DNA of 64,000 nucleotides from Bedellia somnulentella (Eukaryota > Arthropoda > Insecta > Lepidoptera > Bedelliidae): contig OY755186.1 of assembly GCA_963576735.1 (NCBI GenBank), forward strand, positions 12,697,970 to 12,761,969, read 5' to 3'. The notes below the pieces were generated by a model. It made no database searches. It was not told the DNA's origin and saw only the letters and a program-made list of their open reading frames with translations. Positions 47,901-58,540 of the stretch are shown piece after piece (the first letter of the stretch is position 1; each line of letters begins with the position of its first letter). The translations under genes and the position numbers were made by a program.

Positions 47901-50900
47901 GCTATGCAGCGAATAAACGTTATTCTTTCTTTCTCTGATTAGCGAGCGCATGCCAGCGGTATATTACGAGGAACCAACCTTCCTCTTCGAAAAGTAACCC
48001 CATTCCATTTTATTTATTATTACTTCTAGGAGTATTCTGGTTCAAGGTAATCGATAAATTTTCTCTATTTAGCAAGCACATGCCAGCAGTATACCGCGTG
48101 CACCGTCCGTGGGGCCGGCTCGTCCGTCTCGAAATCAAGCCGCACCCCGCATTGGTCCGCGCCGCCGCCGCCGCCTGCCGCCCCGCACTGCGCATGCGCG
48201 CGTCGCTGCTACCGACGTGCGCGCCGCCTAGTGTATGGAGTGCTTATAGTGATAGTGCTTATTTGATTACGGATACGCCTTTGGTTAGGTATGTGGTACA
48301 TGTTACATTTAATTTTATTACGGGTCTTGTCTAGTCATTAAAGTTCGACCATATGTTTCTGCTACAGACAATGTGAATAGCAAAAAAATAATAACCTACT
48401 GTCACTGTCAATTTGAACATAGACTTTGACAATAAATAGATGTGTATTTATGCATATTTGTCAAGTAAAATATAGGTTGTGTGTTTTAATCCACACACTA
48501 AAATATTGCATTCATATTTTTTTGGTAATGTTTGTTTAAGAAGCCGCAATAGTATGTCGTAATATATCAAGTATTGTCTAAGTAAACTAATGTAATTACA
48601 GGATGCAACCAAATGTAAGCCAGCAATGGAAACGTCTAAAAGATGCCCCTCCAGCGTCTTTGTATCCAGCTTTAGACAGTCTCAATCAGTTGGGAGAAGT
48701 TCCTTGGAAAATTAACCAAAGGATACTAGACCTACAAATACAGATATTTAGGTAAGACTTATTATGATGGCTATAGATTATTGTAGTGTCCAGAGGTGTA
48801 GTAATTATGTGTACATGATGTTTGACTGGAATTAAAGAATGTGAGTGATTTCATGAGCTATTCTAATAAACTTTGATGTATATAATCTACGCCCGAATTA
48901 AATTTATGTTTTTTATGTGCAATTCGGAATAGTTTTTCATTGCTTAATATGTTACCTAATCCTTTTAATTAGTTATTAAGCTTTTAAACGCGTTCAACAA
49001 TCGATCGTTGCCAGTAATGCAACGTCTCATCAAATGAGAAAATACTTATTCAAATACTCATACTTCTGTAATAAAGAGGAAAGGTTTGATTGTTTGTTTG
49101 TCTTGAATAGGCTCAGAAACTACAGCACCGATTTGCAAAAATTTTTCACCGTTGGAAAGCTATACTATCCCTGAGTAACATAGGCTATATTTGTTTTTTT
49201 TAAATAGGGCCTTTACCAAAACTCTGATAATGTAATCCAAGATGTAAAAATGACTAATATGTGAACGCCCTAATATTTTTCTCCGCTCAGATCGGGCGGC
49301 AACAAAAAGCTAGACATCCCCCCGCCGCCCCGCGCGCTGGACGCGTCCCGCTTCCCGGCCGGCGACGGCAAGGCGGCCGCGTTCCGGCGCCGGCTGGCCG
49401 TCAGCCGCGCGCGCGCAGAGATGTACTCGCTGTGGTGCGACGCGCTCTACAAGCTGGCGCTCGCCAACCATTACCGGTGAGATACTATACTGTCTGTACG
49501 TATGTATTACCTGTGTCAGAGATGTACTCGCTGTGGTGCGACGCGCTCTACAAGCTGGCGCTCGCCAACCATTACCGGTGAGATACTATACTGTCTGTAC
49601 GTATGTATTACCTGTGTCAGAGATGTACTCGCTGTGGTGCGACGCGCTCTACAAGCTGGCGCTCGCCAACCATTACCGGTGAGATACTATACTGTCTGTA
49701 CGTATGTATTACCTGTGTCAGAGATGTACTCGCTGTGGTGCGACGCGCTCTACAAGCTGGCGCTCGCCAACCATTACCGGTGAGATACTATACTGTCTGT
49801 ACGTATGTATTACCTGTGTCAGAGATGTACTCGCTGTGGTGCGACGCGCTCTACAAGCTGGCGCTCGCCAACCATTACCGGTGAGATACTATACTGTCTG
49901 TACGTATGTATTACCTGTGTCAGAGATGTACTCGCTGTGGTGCGACGCGCTCTACAAGCTGGCGCTCGCCAACCATTACCGGTGAGATACTATACTGTCT
50001 GTACGTATGTATTACCTGTGTCAGAGATGTACTCGCTGTGGTGCGACGCGCTCTACAAGCTGGCGCTCGCCAACCATTACCGGTGAGATACTATACTGTC
50101 TGTACGTATGTATTACCTGTGTCAGAGATGTACTCGCTGTGGTGCGACGCGCTCTACAAGCTGGCGCTCGCCAACCATTACCGGTGAGATACTATACTGT
50201 CTGTACGTATGTATTACCTGTGTCAGAGATGTACTCGCTGTGGTGCGACGCGCTCTACAAGCTGGCGCTCGCCAACCATTACCGGTGAGATACTATACTG
50301 TCTGTACGTATGTATTACCTGTGTCAGAGATGTACTCGCTGTGGTGCGACGCGCTCTACAAGCTGGCGCTCGCCAACCATTACCGGTGAGATACTATACT
50401 GTCTGTACGTATGTATTACCTGTGTCAGAGATGTACTCGCTGTGGTGCGACGCGCTCTACAAGCTGGCGCTCGCCAACCATTACCGGTGAGATACTATAC
50501 TGTCTGTACGTATGTATTACCTGTGTCAGAGATGTACTCGCTGTGGTGCGACGCGCTCTACAAGCTGGCGCTCGCCAACCATTACCGGTGAGATACTATA
50601 CTGTCTGTACGTATGTATTACCTGTGTCAGAGATGTACTCGCTGTGGTGCGACGCGCTCTACAAGCTGGCGCTCGCCAACCATTACCGGTGAGATACTAT
50701 ACTGTCTGTACGTATGTATTACCTGTGTCAGAGATGTACTCGCTGTGGTGCGACGCGCTCTACAAGCTGGCGCTCGCCAACCATTACCGGTGAGATACTA
50801 TACTGTCTGTACGTATGTATTACCTGTGTCAGAGATGTACTCGCTGTGGTGCGACGCGCTCTACAAGCTGGCGCTCGCCAACCATTACCGGTGAGATACT

Positions 50901-53900
50901 ATACTGTCTGTACGTATGTATTACCTGTGTCAGAGATGTACTCGCTGTGGTGCGACGCGCTCTACAAGCTGGCGCTCGCCAACCATTACCGGTGAGATAC
51001 TATACTGTCTGTACGTATGTATTACCTGTGTCAGAGATGTACTCGCTGTGGTGCGACGCGCTCTACAAGCTGGCGCTCGCCAACCATTACCGGTGAGATA
51101 CTATACTGTCTGTACGTATGTATTACCTGTGTCAGAGATGTACTCGCTGTGGTGCGACGCGCTCTACAAGCTGGCGCTCGCCAACCATTACCGGTGAGAT
51201 ACTATACTGTCTGTACGTATGTATTACCTGTGTCAGAGATGTACTCGCTGTGGTGCGACGCGCTCTACAAGCTGGCGCTCGCCAACCATTACCGGTGAGA
51301 TACTATACTGTCTGTACGTATGTATTACCTGTGTCAGAGATGTACTCGCTGTGGTGCGACGCGCTCTACAAGCTGGCGCTCGCCAACCATTACCGGTGAG
51401 ATACTATACTGTCTGTACGTATGTATTACCTGTGTCAGAGATGTACTCGCTGTGGTGCGACGCGCTCTACAAGCTGGCGCTCGCCAACCATTACCGGTGA
51501 GATACTATACTGTCTGTACGTATGTATTACCTGTGTCAGAGATGTACTCGCTGTGGTGCGACGCGCTCTACAAGCTGGCGCTCGCCAACCATTACCGGTG
51601 AGATACTATACTGTCTGTACGTATGTATTACCTGTGTCAGAGATGTACTCGCTGTGGTGCGACGCGCTCTACAAGCTGGCGCTCGCCAACCATTACCGGT
51701 GAGATACTATACTGTCTGTACGTATGTATTACCTGTGTCAGAGATGTACTCGCTGTGGTGCGACGCGCTCTACAAGCTGGCGCTCGCCAACCATTACCGG
51801 TGAGATACTATACTGTCTGTACGTATGTATTACCTGTGTCAGAGATGTACTCGCTGTGGTGCGACGCGCTCTACAAGCTGGCGCTCGCCAACCATTACCG
51901 GTGAGATACTATACTGTCTGTACGTATGTATTACCTGTGTCAGAGATGTACTCGCTGTGGTGCGACGCGCTCTACAAGCTGGCGCTCGCCAACCATTACC
52001 GGTGAGATACTATACTGTCTGTACGTATGTATTACCTGTGTCAGAGATGTACTCGCTGTGGTGCGACGCGCTCTACAAGCTGGCGCTCGCCAACCATTAC
52101 CGGTGAGATACTATACTGTCTGTACGTATGTATTACCTGTGTCAGAGATGTACTCGCTGTGGTGCGACGCGCTCTACAAGCTGGCGCTCGCCAACCATTA
52201 CCGGTGAGATACTATACTGTCTGTACGTATGTATTACCTGTGTCAGAGATGTACTCGCTGTGGTGCGACGCGCTCTACAAGCTGGCGCTCGCCAACCATT
52301 ACCGGTGAGATACTATACTGTCTGTACGTATGTATTACCTGTGTCAGAGATGTACTCGCTGTGGTGCGACGCGCTCTACAAGCTGGCGCTCGCCAACCAT
52401 TACCGGTGAGATACTATACTGTCTGTACGTATGTATTACCTGTGTCAGAGATGTACTCGCTGTGGTGCGACGCGCTCTACAAGCTGGCGCTCGCCAACCA
52501 TTACCGGTGAGATACTATACTGTCTGTACGTATGTATTACCTGTGTCAGAGATGTACTCGCTGTGGTGCGACGCGCTCTACAAGCTGGCGCTCGCCAACC
52601 ATTACCGGTGAGATACTATACTGTCTGTACGTATGTATTACCTGTGTCAGAGATGTACTCGCTGTGGTGCGACGCGCTCTACAAGCTGGCGCTCGCCAAC
52701 CATTACCGGTGAGATACTATACTGTCTGTACGTATGTATTACCTGTGTCAGAGATGTACTCGCTGTGGTGCGACGCGCTCTACAAGCTGGCGCTCGCCAA
52801 CCATTACCGGTGAGATACTATACTGTCTGTACGTATGTATTACCTGTGTCAGAGATGTACTCGCTGTGGTGCGACGCGCTCTACAAGCTGGCGCTCGCCA
52901 ACCATTACCGGTGAGATACTATACTGTCTGTACGTATGTATTACCTGTGTCAGAGATGTACTCGCTGTGGTGCGACGCGCTCTACAAGCTGGCGCTCGCC
53001 AACCATTACCGGTGAGATACTATACTGTCTGTACGTATGTATTACCTGTGTCAGAGATGTACTCGCTGTGGTGCGACGCGCTCTACAAGCTGGCGCTCGC
53101 CAACCATTACCGGTGAGATACTATACTGTCTGTACGTATGTATTACCTGTGTCAGAGATGTACTCGCTGTGGTGCGACGCGCTCTACAAGCTGGCGCTCG
53201 CCAACCATTACCGGTGAGATACTATACTGTCTGTACGTATGTATTACCTGTGTCAGAGATGTACTCGCTGTGGTGCGACGCGCTCTACAAGCTGGCGCTC
53301 GCCAACCATTACCGGTGAGTCCTACACTATTTTAATCAATATTTTTTACAGCAGTCGCCATATCTTAGGAATCATCACGGTCTAGGTTACTTCTAAGCGC
53401 ATTACACACTGAGCTCGCCGGGCCCCCGACATGCCCGTCGTCACAACACAGCGGCCTGTGAAAGAATTATGTCTAACCTATGTATAAAAATTGACGCCCG
53501 ACAAAATGGTGCCGACATATGTCGGCGGCCCGGCGGGTTCAGTGTCTATTGCGCTTCACATGTAGCGGCAACAAAATTAGATTATTAAGTAAAGAATTTG
53601 TTTTATATTGTGTGTTATTATTATATAATTTTTTGAATTGTAAGACATTAACAGAACGCTTTTCAAAAAATTGTAAACTAAAAACTAAAATGTACTGGTA
53701 AAAAAACAGGAATTATAAATTAAAATTGTTTCCTTCTGTCTAATTGACTATAAATGCCAATGATTCAACTAATGATGACAATTTAAATTATTTCTCCATG
53801 ATTTTCCCACAGATCTCAAACATTCTGGCTACCCCACAATGTGGATTTCCGCGGACGAGTGTATGCGTGTCCGCCGCACCTGTCTGCGTTAGGAGCGGAT

Positions 53901-54022
53901 GCGGCAAGAGCGGTTCTAAGATTTGCTGTTACGCATCCGCTTGGGAAGGATGGGCTTAGATGGCTGTTACTACATGTGGTTAATCTTACTGGGACGAAGA
54001 AGAATAGCACTATCGAGCAGCG
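35996..54022 (+). CDS. POLRMT: Mitochondrial DNA-directed RNA polymerase, C-terminal part outside window
   Basis: The single-subunit T7-like polymerase that transcribes mitochondrial DNA and makes its replication primers. Sixteen exons join in phase (about 1005 codons): 35996-36143, 36254-36358 (or from 36248), 36770-37325, 37735-37851, 38674-38845, 40752-40862, 41565-41726, 42038-42367, 42799-42939, 43480-43598, 46239-46413, 46871-46989, 48073-48288, 48602-48751, 49291-49476, 53813-54022. The N-terminus MYRLLSARNIYNNS is basic, without acidic residues, like a mitochondrial presequence. Exons 6-7 (ILIHGYAAQ, RKEALEVMSLMEEDGI) encode a pentatricopeptide-like region. Exons 13-16 match the N-terminal and early polymerase domain: YRVHRPWGRL, WKINQRILD, FWLPHNVDFRGRVYACPPHL, DGLRWLLLHVVNLTG. 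The palm and fingers with the catalytic aspartates are missing here; exon 16 ends in phase 2 at a GTAAGT donor, so the gene continues. Confidence 0.93.
38228..38472 (+). mobile_element. SINE-like family B copy
   Basis: Full-length, POLRMT intron 4, same orientation as the gene. A short inverted family end fragment follows at about 38515-38572. Confidence 0.75.
39063..39303 (-). mobile_element. SINE-like family B copy
   Basis: Full-length, POLRMT intron 5. A second, much older copy in the same orientation follows at about 39325-39545. Confidence 0.8.
39325..39545 (-). mobile_element. SINE-like family B, decayed
   Basis: The plus strand keeps ATATGCTCACGGCTGTAAACC at the tail side and TTACATAACACAGCA at the other end, with a diverged middle. 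Confidence 0.5.
39720..39952 (+). mobile_element. SINE family A, decayed copy
   Basis: GTTCTAAATTCGGGTTGGGCC, AAAGACATATGTGTGGTTAAT and CCAGGTGACAATATCATGTGA are in family order. The centre is deleted. Confidence 0.65.
40118..40363 (-). mobile_element. SINE-like family B copy
   Basis: Full-length and close to the copies at 12531 and 18880; all three share the AACGGGGTAGCC variant, pointing to a subfamily. Confidence 0.8.
40443..40488. repeat. Short tandem repeat, about 15-bp unit, three copies
   Basis: TCGCACAATCTGTG is repeated three times in POLRMT intron 5. Confidence 0.8.
41035..41525 (+). pseudogene. LINE reverse transcriptase C-terminus in POLRMT intron
   Basis: Two overlapping frames (ELKLLTLPSIYIFEICKHVK, then LTLPTSNLAMHASSPHSMAIKIYNKLPKPLR) are the C-terminus of a jockey/CR1-like ORF2, separated by a frameshift. 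The 3' end CCAACAGGGTCCACAATGCTG and CAATAAATC looks like a LINE 3' UTR. The copy is 5'-truncated and dead. It lies in intron 6, sense to the gene. Confidence 0.75.
41751..41968 (-). mobile_element. SINE-like family B, short copy
   Basis: Both ends are present, but about 30 internal bases are missing (GGATTCCTAG region). Intron 7 of POLRMT. Confidence 0.75.
42452..42680 (-). mobile_element. SINE-like family B copy
   Basis: Slightly shortened copy in POLRMT intron 8. Confidence 0.75.
43132..43375 (-). mobile_element. SINE-like family B, decayed
   Basis: An older copy in POLRMT intron 9: TTACATACTCACGACTACAAA to CTAAGCCGACACAAACAG. Confidence 0.6.
44640..44910. pseudogene. RTE-like ORF C-terminal fragment with an inversion
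   Basis: On the minus strand, 44640-44820 reads as RGRPRRTHLDQIENVLKKAG, then MKRLMDVNEAREVW. On the plus strand, 44840-44885 encodes KWRSIVSAYPNGN and a stop. In the copy at 55150-55268 the two parts are collinear, so this one has been inverted in the middle. A 14-bp-arm hairpin (GGTGTCCGCAGTAT) sits at about 44703-44736. Confidence 0.55.
45017..45262 (-). mobile_element. SINE-like family B copy
   Basis: Full-length, POLRMT intron 10. Confidence 0.8.
45470..45700 (+). pseudogene. LINE ORF C-terminal zinc-knuckle fragment
   Basis: A broken frame reads RRDELEAKSDELKARPPA and then FVGKIGSHIGLSHMRAHEHS. This is like the C-terminal C2H2-like tail of RTE-type proteins (compare KFGFASHLRAH in the RTE here). 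Short and damaged. Confidence 0.4.
47168..47401 (-). mobile_element. SINE-like family B copy
   Basis: Nearly full-length in POLRMT intron 12, just before the exon 13 pseudo-copies. Confidence 0.75.
47430..47990 (+). pseudogene. Decayed partial copies of POLRMT exon 13
   Basis: Upstream of the working exon 13 (48073-48288) lie copies starting at 47553, 47725 and 47943, each right after an AG acceptor-like site, plus a scrap at about 47440. They repeat CAAGCACATGCCAGCGGTAT, CGTCCGTGGGGCCGGCTCGT and later GC-rich parts, with deletions and shifts. None keeps the exon's 3' end or donor. The intron sequence before each copy is also partly shared, so the unit (130-220 bp) was acceptor plus exon start. 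Confidence 0.8.
49416..53319 (+). repeat. 101-bp satellite made of POLRMT exon 15 end plus donor
   Basis: A 61-bp segment, the last 61 bases of exon 15 starting CAGAGATGTACTCGCTG, occurs 39 times (first at 49416, last at 53254). Between copies lie 38 identical 40-bp spacers that start at the splice donor (GTGAGATACTATACTGTC) and end CCTGTGT. By eye every unit looks identical. The last copy is followed by GTGAGTCCTACAC, probably the original intron start. Each unit has a donor and an AG preceded by CCTGTGTC, so each looks like a 58-base mini-exon with a 43-base mini-intron. Because 101 is 2 modulo 3, long frames appear in the array; they are not genes. Confidence 0.97.
53394..53557. mobile_element. 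Short MITE
   Basis: About 164 bp between inverted ends AAGCGCATTACACACTGAG and its near-complement at 53557. The ends extend into GC-rich CGCCGGGCC repeats. It lies in POLRMT intron 15 right after the array. Confidence 0.6.
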
Positions 54023-54098
54023 GTAAGTATTGGTTTGTTTGATATTGGTTTTTATTTCGTTTGTTCGCCATCATTGCAAAACCACTCGGGAGCGAAAG

Positions 54099-54155
54099 TT
54101 TAGGTGACTGTTATGTTCTTATTGGGACGAAGAAGAATAGCACTATAGAGCAGCG
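54099..54155 (+). pseudogene. Partial copy of the end of POLRMT exon 16
   Basis: About 57 bases match the last bases of exon 16 (ATTGGGACGAAGAAGAATAG, CACTATAGAGCAGCG). The donor is lost: ATGAA follows instead of GTAAGT. It lies only about 80 bases after the real exon. Confidence 0.8.
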
Positions 54156-54159
54156 ATGA

Positions 54160-54620
54160 ATTGCATTGTTTTGTTTGAGAGCCCTTGCACACCACGACTT
54201 TTTGTCCAAGCACGACAATAGAATCTTTCCACAGCGACAAGAAGTCGTGCTGTGAAAATGCTTTTACAGATCCACAATCTTTTCTTGGCCGGCGGCGACT
54301 ACTGGTATACTGTCGCCATTTTGAAATTTCGGTCTGTCATTGTCAGTTAGTTCTTAACTAAATATAAATTATAGGGTGACCTACGTATAAAATAAATTAT
54401 CACTTTCATTAATATTTTTTGTAGTGGGAACTTTTTTAAAGACAATTATTTTTATGATGTATCTTTACTTATTGATAAACGCTTTTATTTCCAGTATTCA
54501 ATATAAAAATTTATGAAAATTATTATTTATTTTGGTAAATTTTATCTAAGTAGGCTAACACCGTCCGAAAAGTTGTGCGCACATGACTATAGCGTTGCGG
54601 GTTATGGGAAGTGGGGAAAT
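54160..54620. other. POLRMT intron, no assigned feature
   Basis: AT-rich intron-like DNA with a few short imperfect repeats. I see no exon. Confidence 0.4.
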
Positions 54621-55149
54621 GCTCCCGAATAAGATTTCACTTCGTACACACTGATGCGTGGGTTGAAATCCTAATGCGGGGATGTACCAATGTGTCATTT
54701 CTTTAGTCATAACTGTCTGACATATACAGCGTGATAGTTTGACGGCGATTGTTACTTCAATATTAATTCGTATATTAAAGTTTAATGCTTAATATCCACC
54801 ATATGAGATAAACAAAAAGATTAAAACCGCTTTAGCAGAAAAACTTACTTTCTCCATCAGACGGAAAACTGTGGTTATCTACACTAGCCTAGCGCACACA
54901 CTCCTACCCGTATAATGTCTCACCCACACACAGAGAACAGCGGGCGCGTCATGTGACCATCTAGTCTTGCGCACACTTGCTCGTGACCGTATAAACCGCA
55001 CTATGACAGCAATGCAATTTTTGTTTGAATTTCGCGGCTATGTTTGATTTTTCTTTGAACTTATCGCCGCGCCTGGTGAGGCTGTGGTCTTAGTCGCCTC
55101 GTATTTCAATCCAGTATTAAATATGGGGTAGTGTAATTCAAACATTTTC

Positions 55150-55268
55150 AAGTAAAAAGATTGATGGATGTAAACAAAGCTAGAGAGGTTTGCCAGGATC
55201 GTACGAAGTGGCGATCGATAGTCTCTGCCTACCCCAATGGAAACTAATGGCGTGAGAATATGTATGTA
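55150..55268 (+). pseudogene. RTE-like ORF C-terminal fragment
   Basis: The plus strand encodes RLMDVNKAREVCQDRTKWRS, then IVSAYPNGN and a stop, followed by GGCGTGAGAATATGTATG. This is the 3' end of a non-LTR ORF. A shorter piece of the same 3' end is at 55355-55400. Confidence 0.6.
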
Positions 55269-56059
55269 AAAAATCTATCTCTATTAATTAACACCGACGA
55301 TTATAACAAAACTGTCGTCCTAAATAATCAGCTACCGCTATTTTTGTTTTACTTTACGTCTCTGCCTCCCCAATGGGAAGTAACGGCGTGAGTATGTATG
55401 TAATGTATGTACTTCATGAGCGTAAGATAATAAAGTTAAAAACAAATAGAGACCCTCGAAACGATGCATTTACGTGGCATAAAATAAAGTGCGCAAGAGA
55501 TACCTATTCATTCATTAACCGACATCGAAATTGGAGGAGTTCTTGGTGTTTACTAAACTCTCTCGGGGCTAAAGGGCTCTAAACGGGTGTATCTGTACTC
55601 TATCACAGTTATATAAAGAATATGAATAAAAATAACTCACCCCGTTTTGATTGGCAGTGGCAGATCCGAGCTATCATCACCTTTATTTGCGCAAAACGCA
55701 GAACATTTTGAGAATTAACATTATAAAACACACCACTGAACTTTGCTGGTTCGTGTATGCCATATTTACTCAACACAATCACAACATAAGATACTAAAAC
55801 TGAACTCACACTCCTAAAATTAATGCGAAAAATCAAAGTGACATCCAATCATAAGCAACACAAACACAATGAGCTACAAACAACTAACTTAGTACTAATA
55901 CTGTTCCTTTGATGAAATGCCGATAAGCCCGCCCGACTTGATACATACATATTTTGAATTTCGCGGCGATATTTACGAGTTATGAATTTTTCTCTGAACA
56001 TACTGCCGCATTCCAACGCAGTATTAACTATGGGGTAGTGTTATTCAAACTTATCACGT

Positions 56060-56630
56060 CAAATAATAACATGTAAAAAATAAGAAGATATTAGAAGCTA
56101 AGTTCGATTGATTACTTTACTGGCCTTGATTTGATTTGGCCGCCGGTTAAGGGTCACGGCGGGTCGCAGCTGTCAGCTGAGTTGCCCGCCTTGTCATCGC
56201 GTTTCACGCACACATTGAGCGTGTTGGTGTCAATAGTACTACTTTCTTAGTGCAAATTTTAACAAAATTTGAAAAAAAATAAGTGTGTTTTTTTTCAACG
56301 AATTCTGCCTCTATACGTGATAATTAATCATACTTTTCATTGAAAACAGTCGTCACAATTACACCCTGTATATAAAAATACAAGGCTGTTAACAGCAATA
56401 GAAAACTGCCCATAAATTCACTGACCCAGCAAAATGAATGACCGAAACGTTATCTAATGATTAGAATTATTTTTTCTGTGCAACATTTTTAGGGGATCTA
56501 TGTGTGAATATGAAATGTAAAAGACAGTACACGACAAAGTAAGCCTCTGATTTACAGGATTAAAAAAATAATTTTATGTAGTTACCCACTTTTTAAATTC
56601 TGAGTGTCACAAATAACAAATCCTTGAGTA
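56060..56630. other. Intron-like DNA, nothing recognised
   Basis: No exon, RNA or clear repeat. Confidence 0.4.
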
Positions 56631-56639
56631 TAAAATAAT

Positions 56640-56760
56640 GAAACAGTTTGCAGAGAAGTACAATTGGCATTGCTATCGATAAAAGCGATCTATTCCAGAC
56701 AACATTTGGGAGGTAAGATCAGCAAATTCAGGATACACAGTCATTCGGGATAAAATCAAG
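56640..56760 (-). mobile_element. LINE 3' UTR remnant
   Basis: Same family as 19766-19925: AAGCGATCTATTCCAGACAAC on the plus strand. Decayed. Confidence 0.5.
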
Positions 56761-56849
56761 ACAAGGGCAAAAATAAATAAATTTAATTAGCTTACATTAA
56801 AACGAACTTGTTTATTTACAATAATAGTTATTAAAAAGAAAAAAAAAGT

Positions 56850-56946
56850 CGCCCAAAAGTCTCTTAAAAGCCCCAATACCGTTAGTCGCCTCTTACGTAC
56901 ACCCACCGGCAGAAATTGGGTAGTTCTAAGCCGACACTAAATAGCA
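56850..56946 (-). mobile_element. SINE-like family B, partial copy
   Basis: Only the 5' third of the element, from GCCCAAAAGTCTCTTAAAAG to CCGACACTAAATAGC on the plus strand. Confidence 0.7.
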
Positions 56947-57220
56947 ACTAGTTATTAATTAAATGAATATTATATAAATTGTTTTATTAAGACTTTTCAA
57001 TACATAAATTAATTAGCCTGTATGATGTAAAATTATTTCCCTTATAATGGTAAATTTTTATTTACTGGCAATACTAATATCGATGACAGCGACAGCCCTT
57101 ACCGGCCAAGAAATGTTTGTGGATCTGTAGATATATTTTTTAGTCTATATGTCTCATAAAAAGTCACCTTTTTTGACCCATTAAGTCACAAAAGCAAAAA
57201 TAAATTCACAAAAAGGGAAG

Positions 57221-57292
57221 TGCGTAGGCCGGGAATCGAACCCGGATCAACTGCTTGGAAGGCAACTATGCTGACCATTACACCACCAACGC
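57221..57292 (-). tRNA. tRNA-Gly (anticodon UCC)
   Basis: A full 72-base cloverleaf on the minus strand: acceptor GCGTTGG, D-arm GGTGTAATGGTCAGC, anticodon loop CTTCCAA with TCC, T-arm CCGGGTTCGATTCCCGG. One acceptor pair is a T-T mismatch (position 5-68). A run of five T's about eight bases downstream is a good RNA polymerase III terminator. No CCA is encoded, as expected in animals. Likely functional, though the mismatch leaves some doubt. Confidence 0.88.
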
Positions 57293-57489
57293 ATGTGAAT
57301 GAATGATCGAAATAACCAATCGCGTACATAATCTTATTGATAACACAAGATTTTTTGTGTTATCATTGTTATGTCAATTATAATTATGTCAACTAACTGT
57401 GTAAACTCACGCTTTCTCTAGTCCACGGAGTAGACAAAATATCTGATGAAGTAAGGAGAAACTTACGCAACTTTTTTTAAATATTACCA

Positions 57490-57990
57490 TTTGTTAAACT
57501 CAAACGTTCACGCTGTATGTCCCCAAAGGGGTTGGCAGAGGTACTAATACTTATATATTATCGTAGTAACGATATTATTATTAAAAATTATATGACCATT
57601 GAATGTTACGAAGAAAAAAGATCTTGAAAAAAATTATATTTTTAAAAAGTTCTTGCTTTTAACAGTATTAATACAAAAGTTATGATCACTAACTGTTATG
57701 AATTCCGTTGGTAGTATTAAAAATGTATGGCTAAATAAAGTATGAAAAATACAATTATTAAGAGTGATGATTATGAACACAAATCGTTAGTAAGACGACA
57801 AATATGATTTAAAATTTTATGTGAGCCAATATGGACCCGTTCAAACCCACGTTTTACTTGGCCAGTGTACTCACGTGATAGGGGCAGGTCACATGACTAA
57901 GTACAACTCAGACATGTCGGTTTCCTCACGATGTTTTCCCACACCGTTAAAAACCATCACAAATTAACCATACATATGTCCTTAGATGTG
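57490..57990 (-). mobile_element. SINE family A, two separated fragments
   Basis: The 3' end (57490-57548) and the centre (57845-57990) of a minus-strand family A copy are separated by about 300 bases of AT-rich DNA. The tRNA-like head is missing. Confidence 0.6.
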
Positions 57991-58075
57991 AATGAGGTAT
58001 CGTTAGATTCGTCGAATATCAAAAATGTTAAAATCCTAATAATCGTTTCGCACAAGCAATCAGAAATTAATATTA

Positions 58076-58387
58076 AAAGTGCTAACAGACGATCGAACAT
58101 GTACGGCGCGCACCAGTGTTCGTGGTACGGGCCGTACCAAAAACGAACGTGTGTAGCGTGGTTCGCCGCACATAATTATTATTAATATTGGTGCGGGCTG
58201 GTTCGAAGCGCTTGCGGTGCACGGTGCGATGGTGCGCGCCGTACATGTTCGATCGTCTGTAGGCTAGAGCGCACCGCACAGTGCGATGGTGCGCGCCGTA
58301 CATGTTCGATCGTCTGTAGGCTAGAGCGCACCGCACAGTGCGATGGTGCGCGCCGTATATGTTCGATCGTCTGTTAGCACTTTAAGA
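58076..58387. mobile_element. MITE with tandemly repeated inverted terminus
   Basis: The ends are AAAGTGCTAACAGACGATCG in inverted orientation next to TTAA. In the right half a unit of about 63 bp (ACAGTGCGATGGTGCGCGCC, GTACATGTTCGATCGTCTGT) is repeated nearly three times. TTAA would fit a piggyBac-like target, but the terminal bases are not the usual CCC, so the class is open. Confidence 0.65.
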
Positions 58388-58476
58388 GAGGTTAGAAGAG
58401 ATAAGTATGCCTGTTATCGTGGTCGATGTGAACCAGCAAAAGTAGACCTCCAGTACTATACTGTTTGGTGGTGAGG

Positions 58477-58540
58477 TTTAGGTGGCTGCTGCTACATGTC
58501 GTTATCTTTACTGACACCAAGAAGAAGTACTGCTCTAGTT
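58477..58540 (+). pseudogene. Second partial copy of the end of POLRMT exon 16
   Basis: TTTAGGTGGCTGCTGCTACA, TGTCGTTATCTTTACTGAC and ACCAAGAAGAAGTACTGCTC follow the exon 16 end with several changes. It is 4.5 kb downstream of the real exon. Confidence 0.65.

Noticed and set aside
49416..53319. CRISPR-like array
   Set aside because: Repeat and spacer are both constant, the repeat is a eukaryotic exon end, and there are no cas genes.
49502..53335. Many identical 93-codon frames starting MYYLCQRC every 101 bp
   Set aside because: They are a by-product of a 101-bp repeat read in three frames; the real coding content is the POLRMT exon 15 end.
55373..55582. Plus-strand 69-codon frame after exon 16 as a POLRMT exon
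   Set aside because: It begins in a LINE 3' end fragment and shows no polymerase motif.
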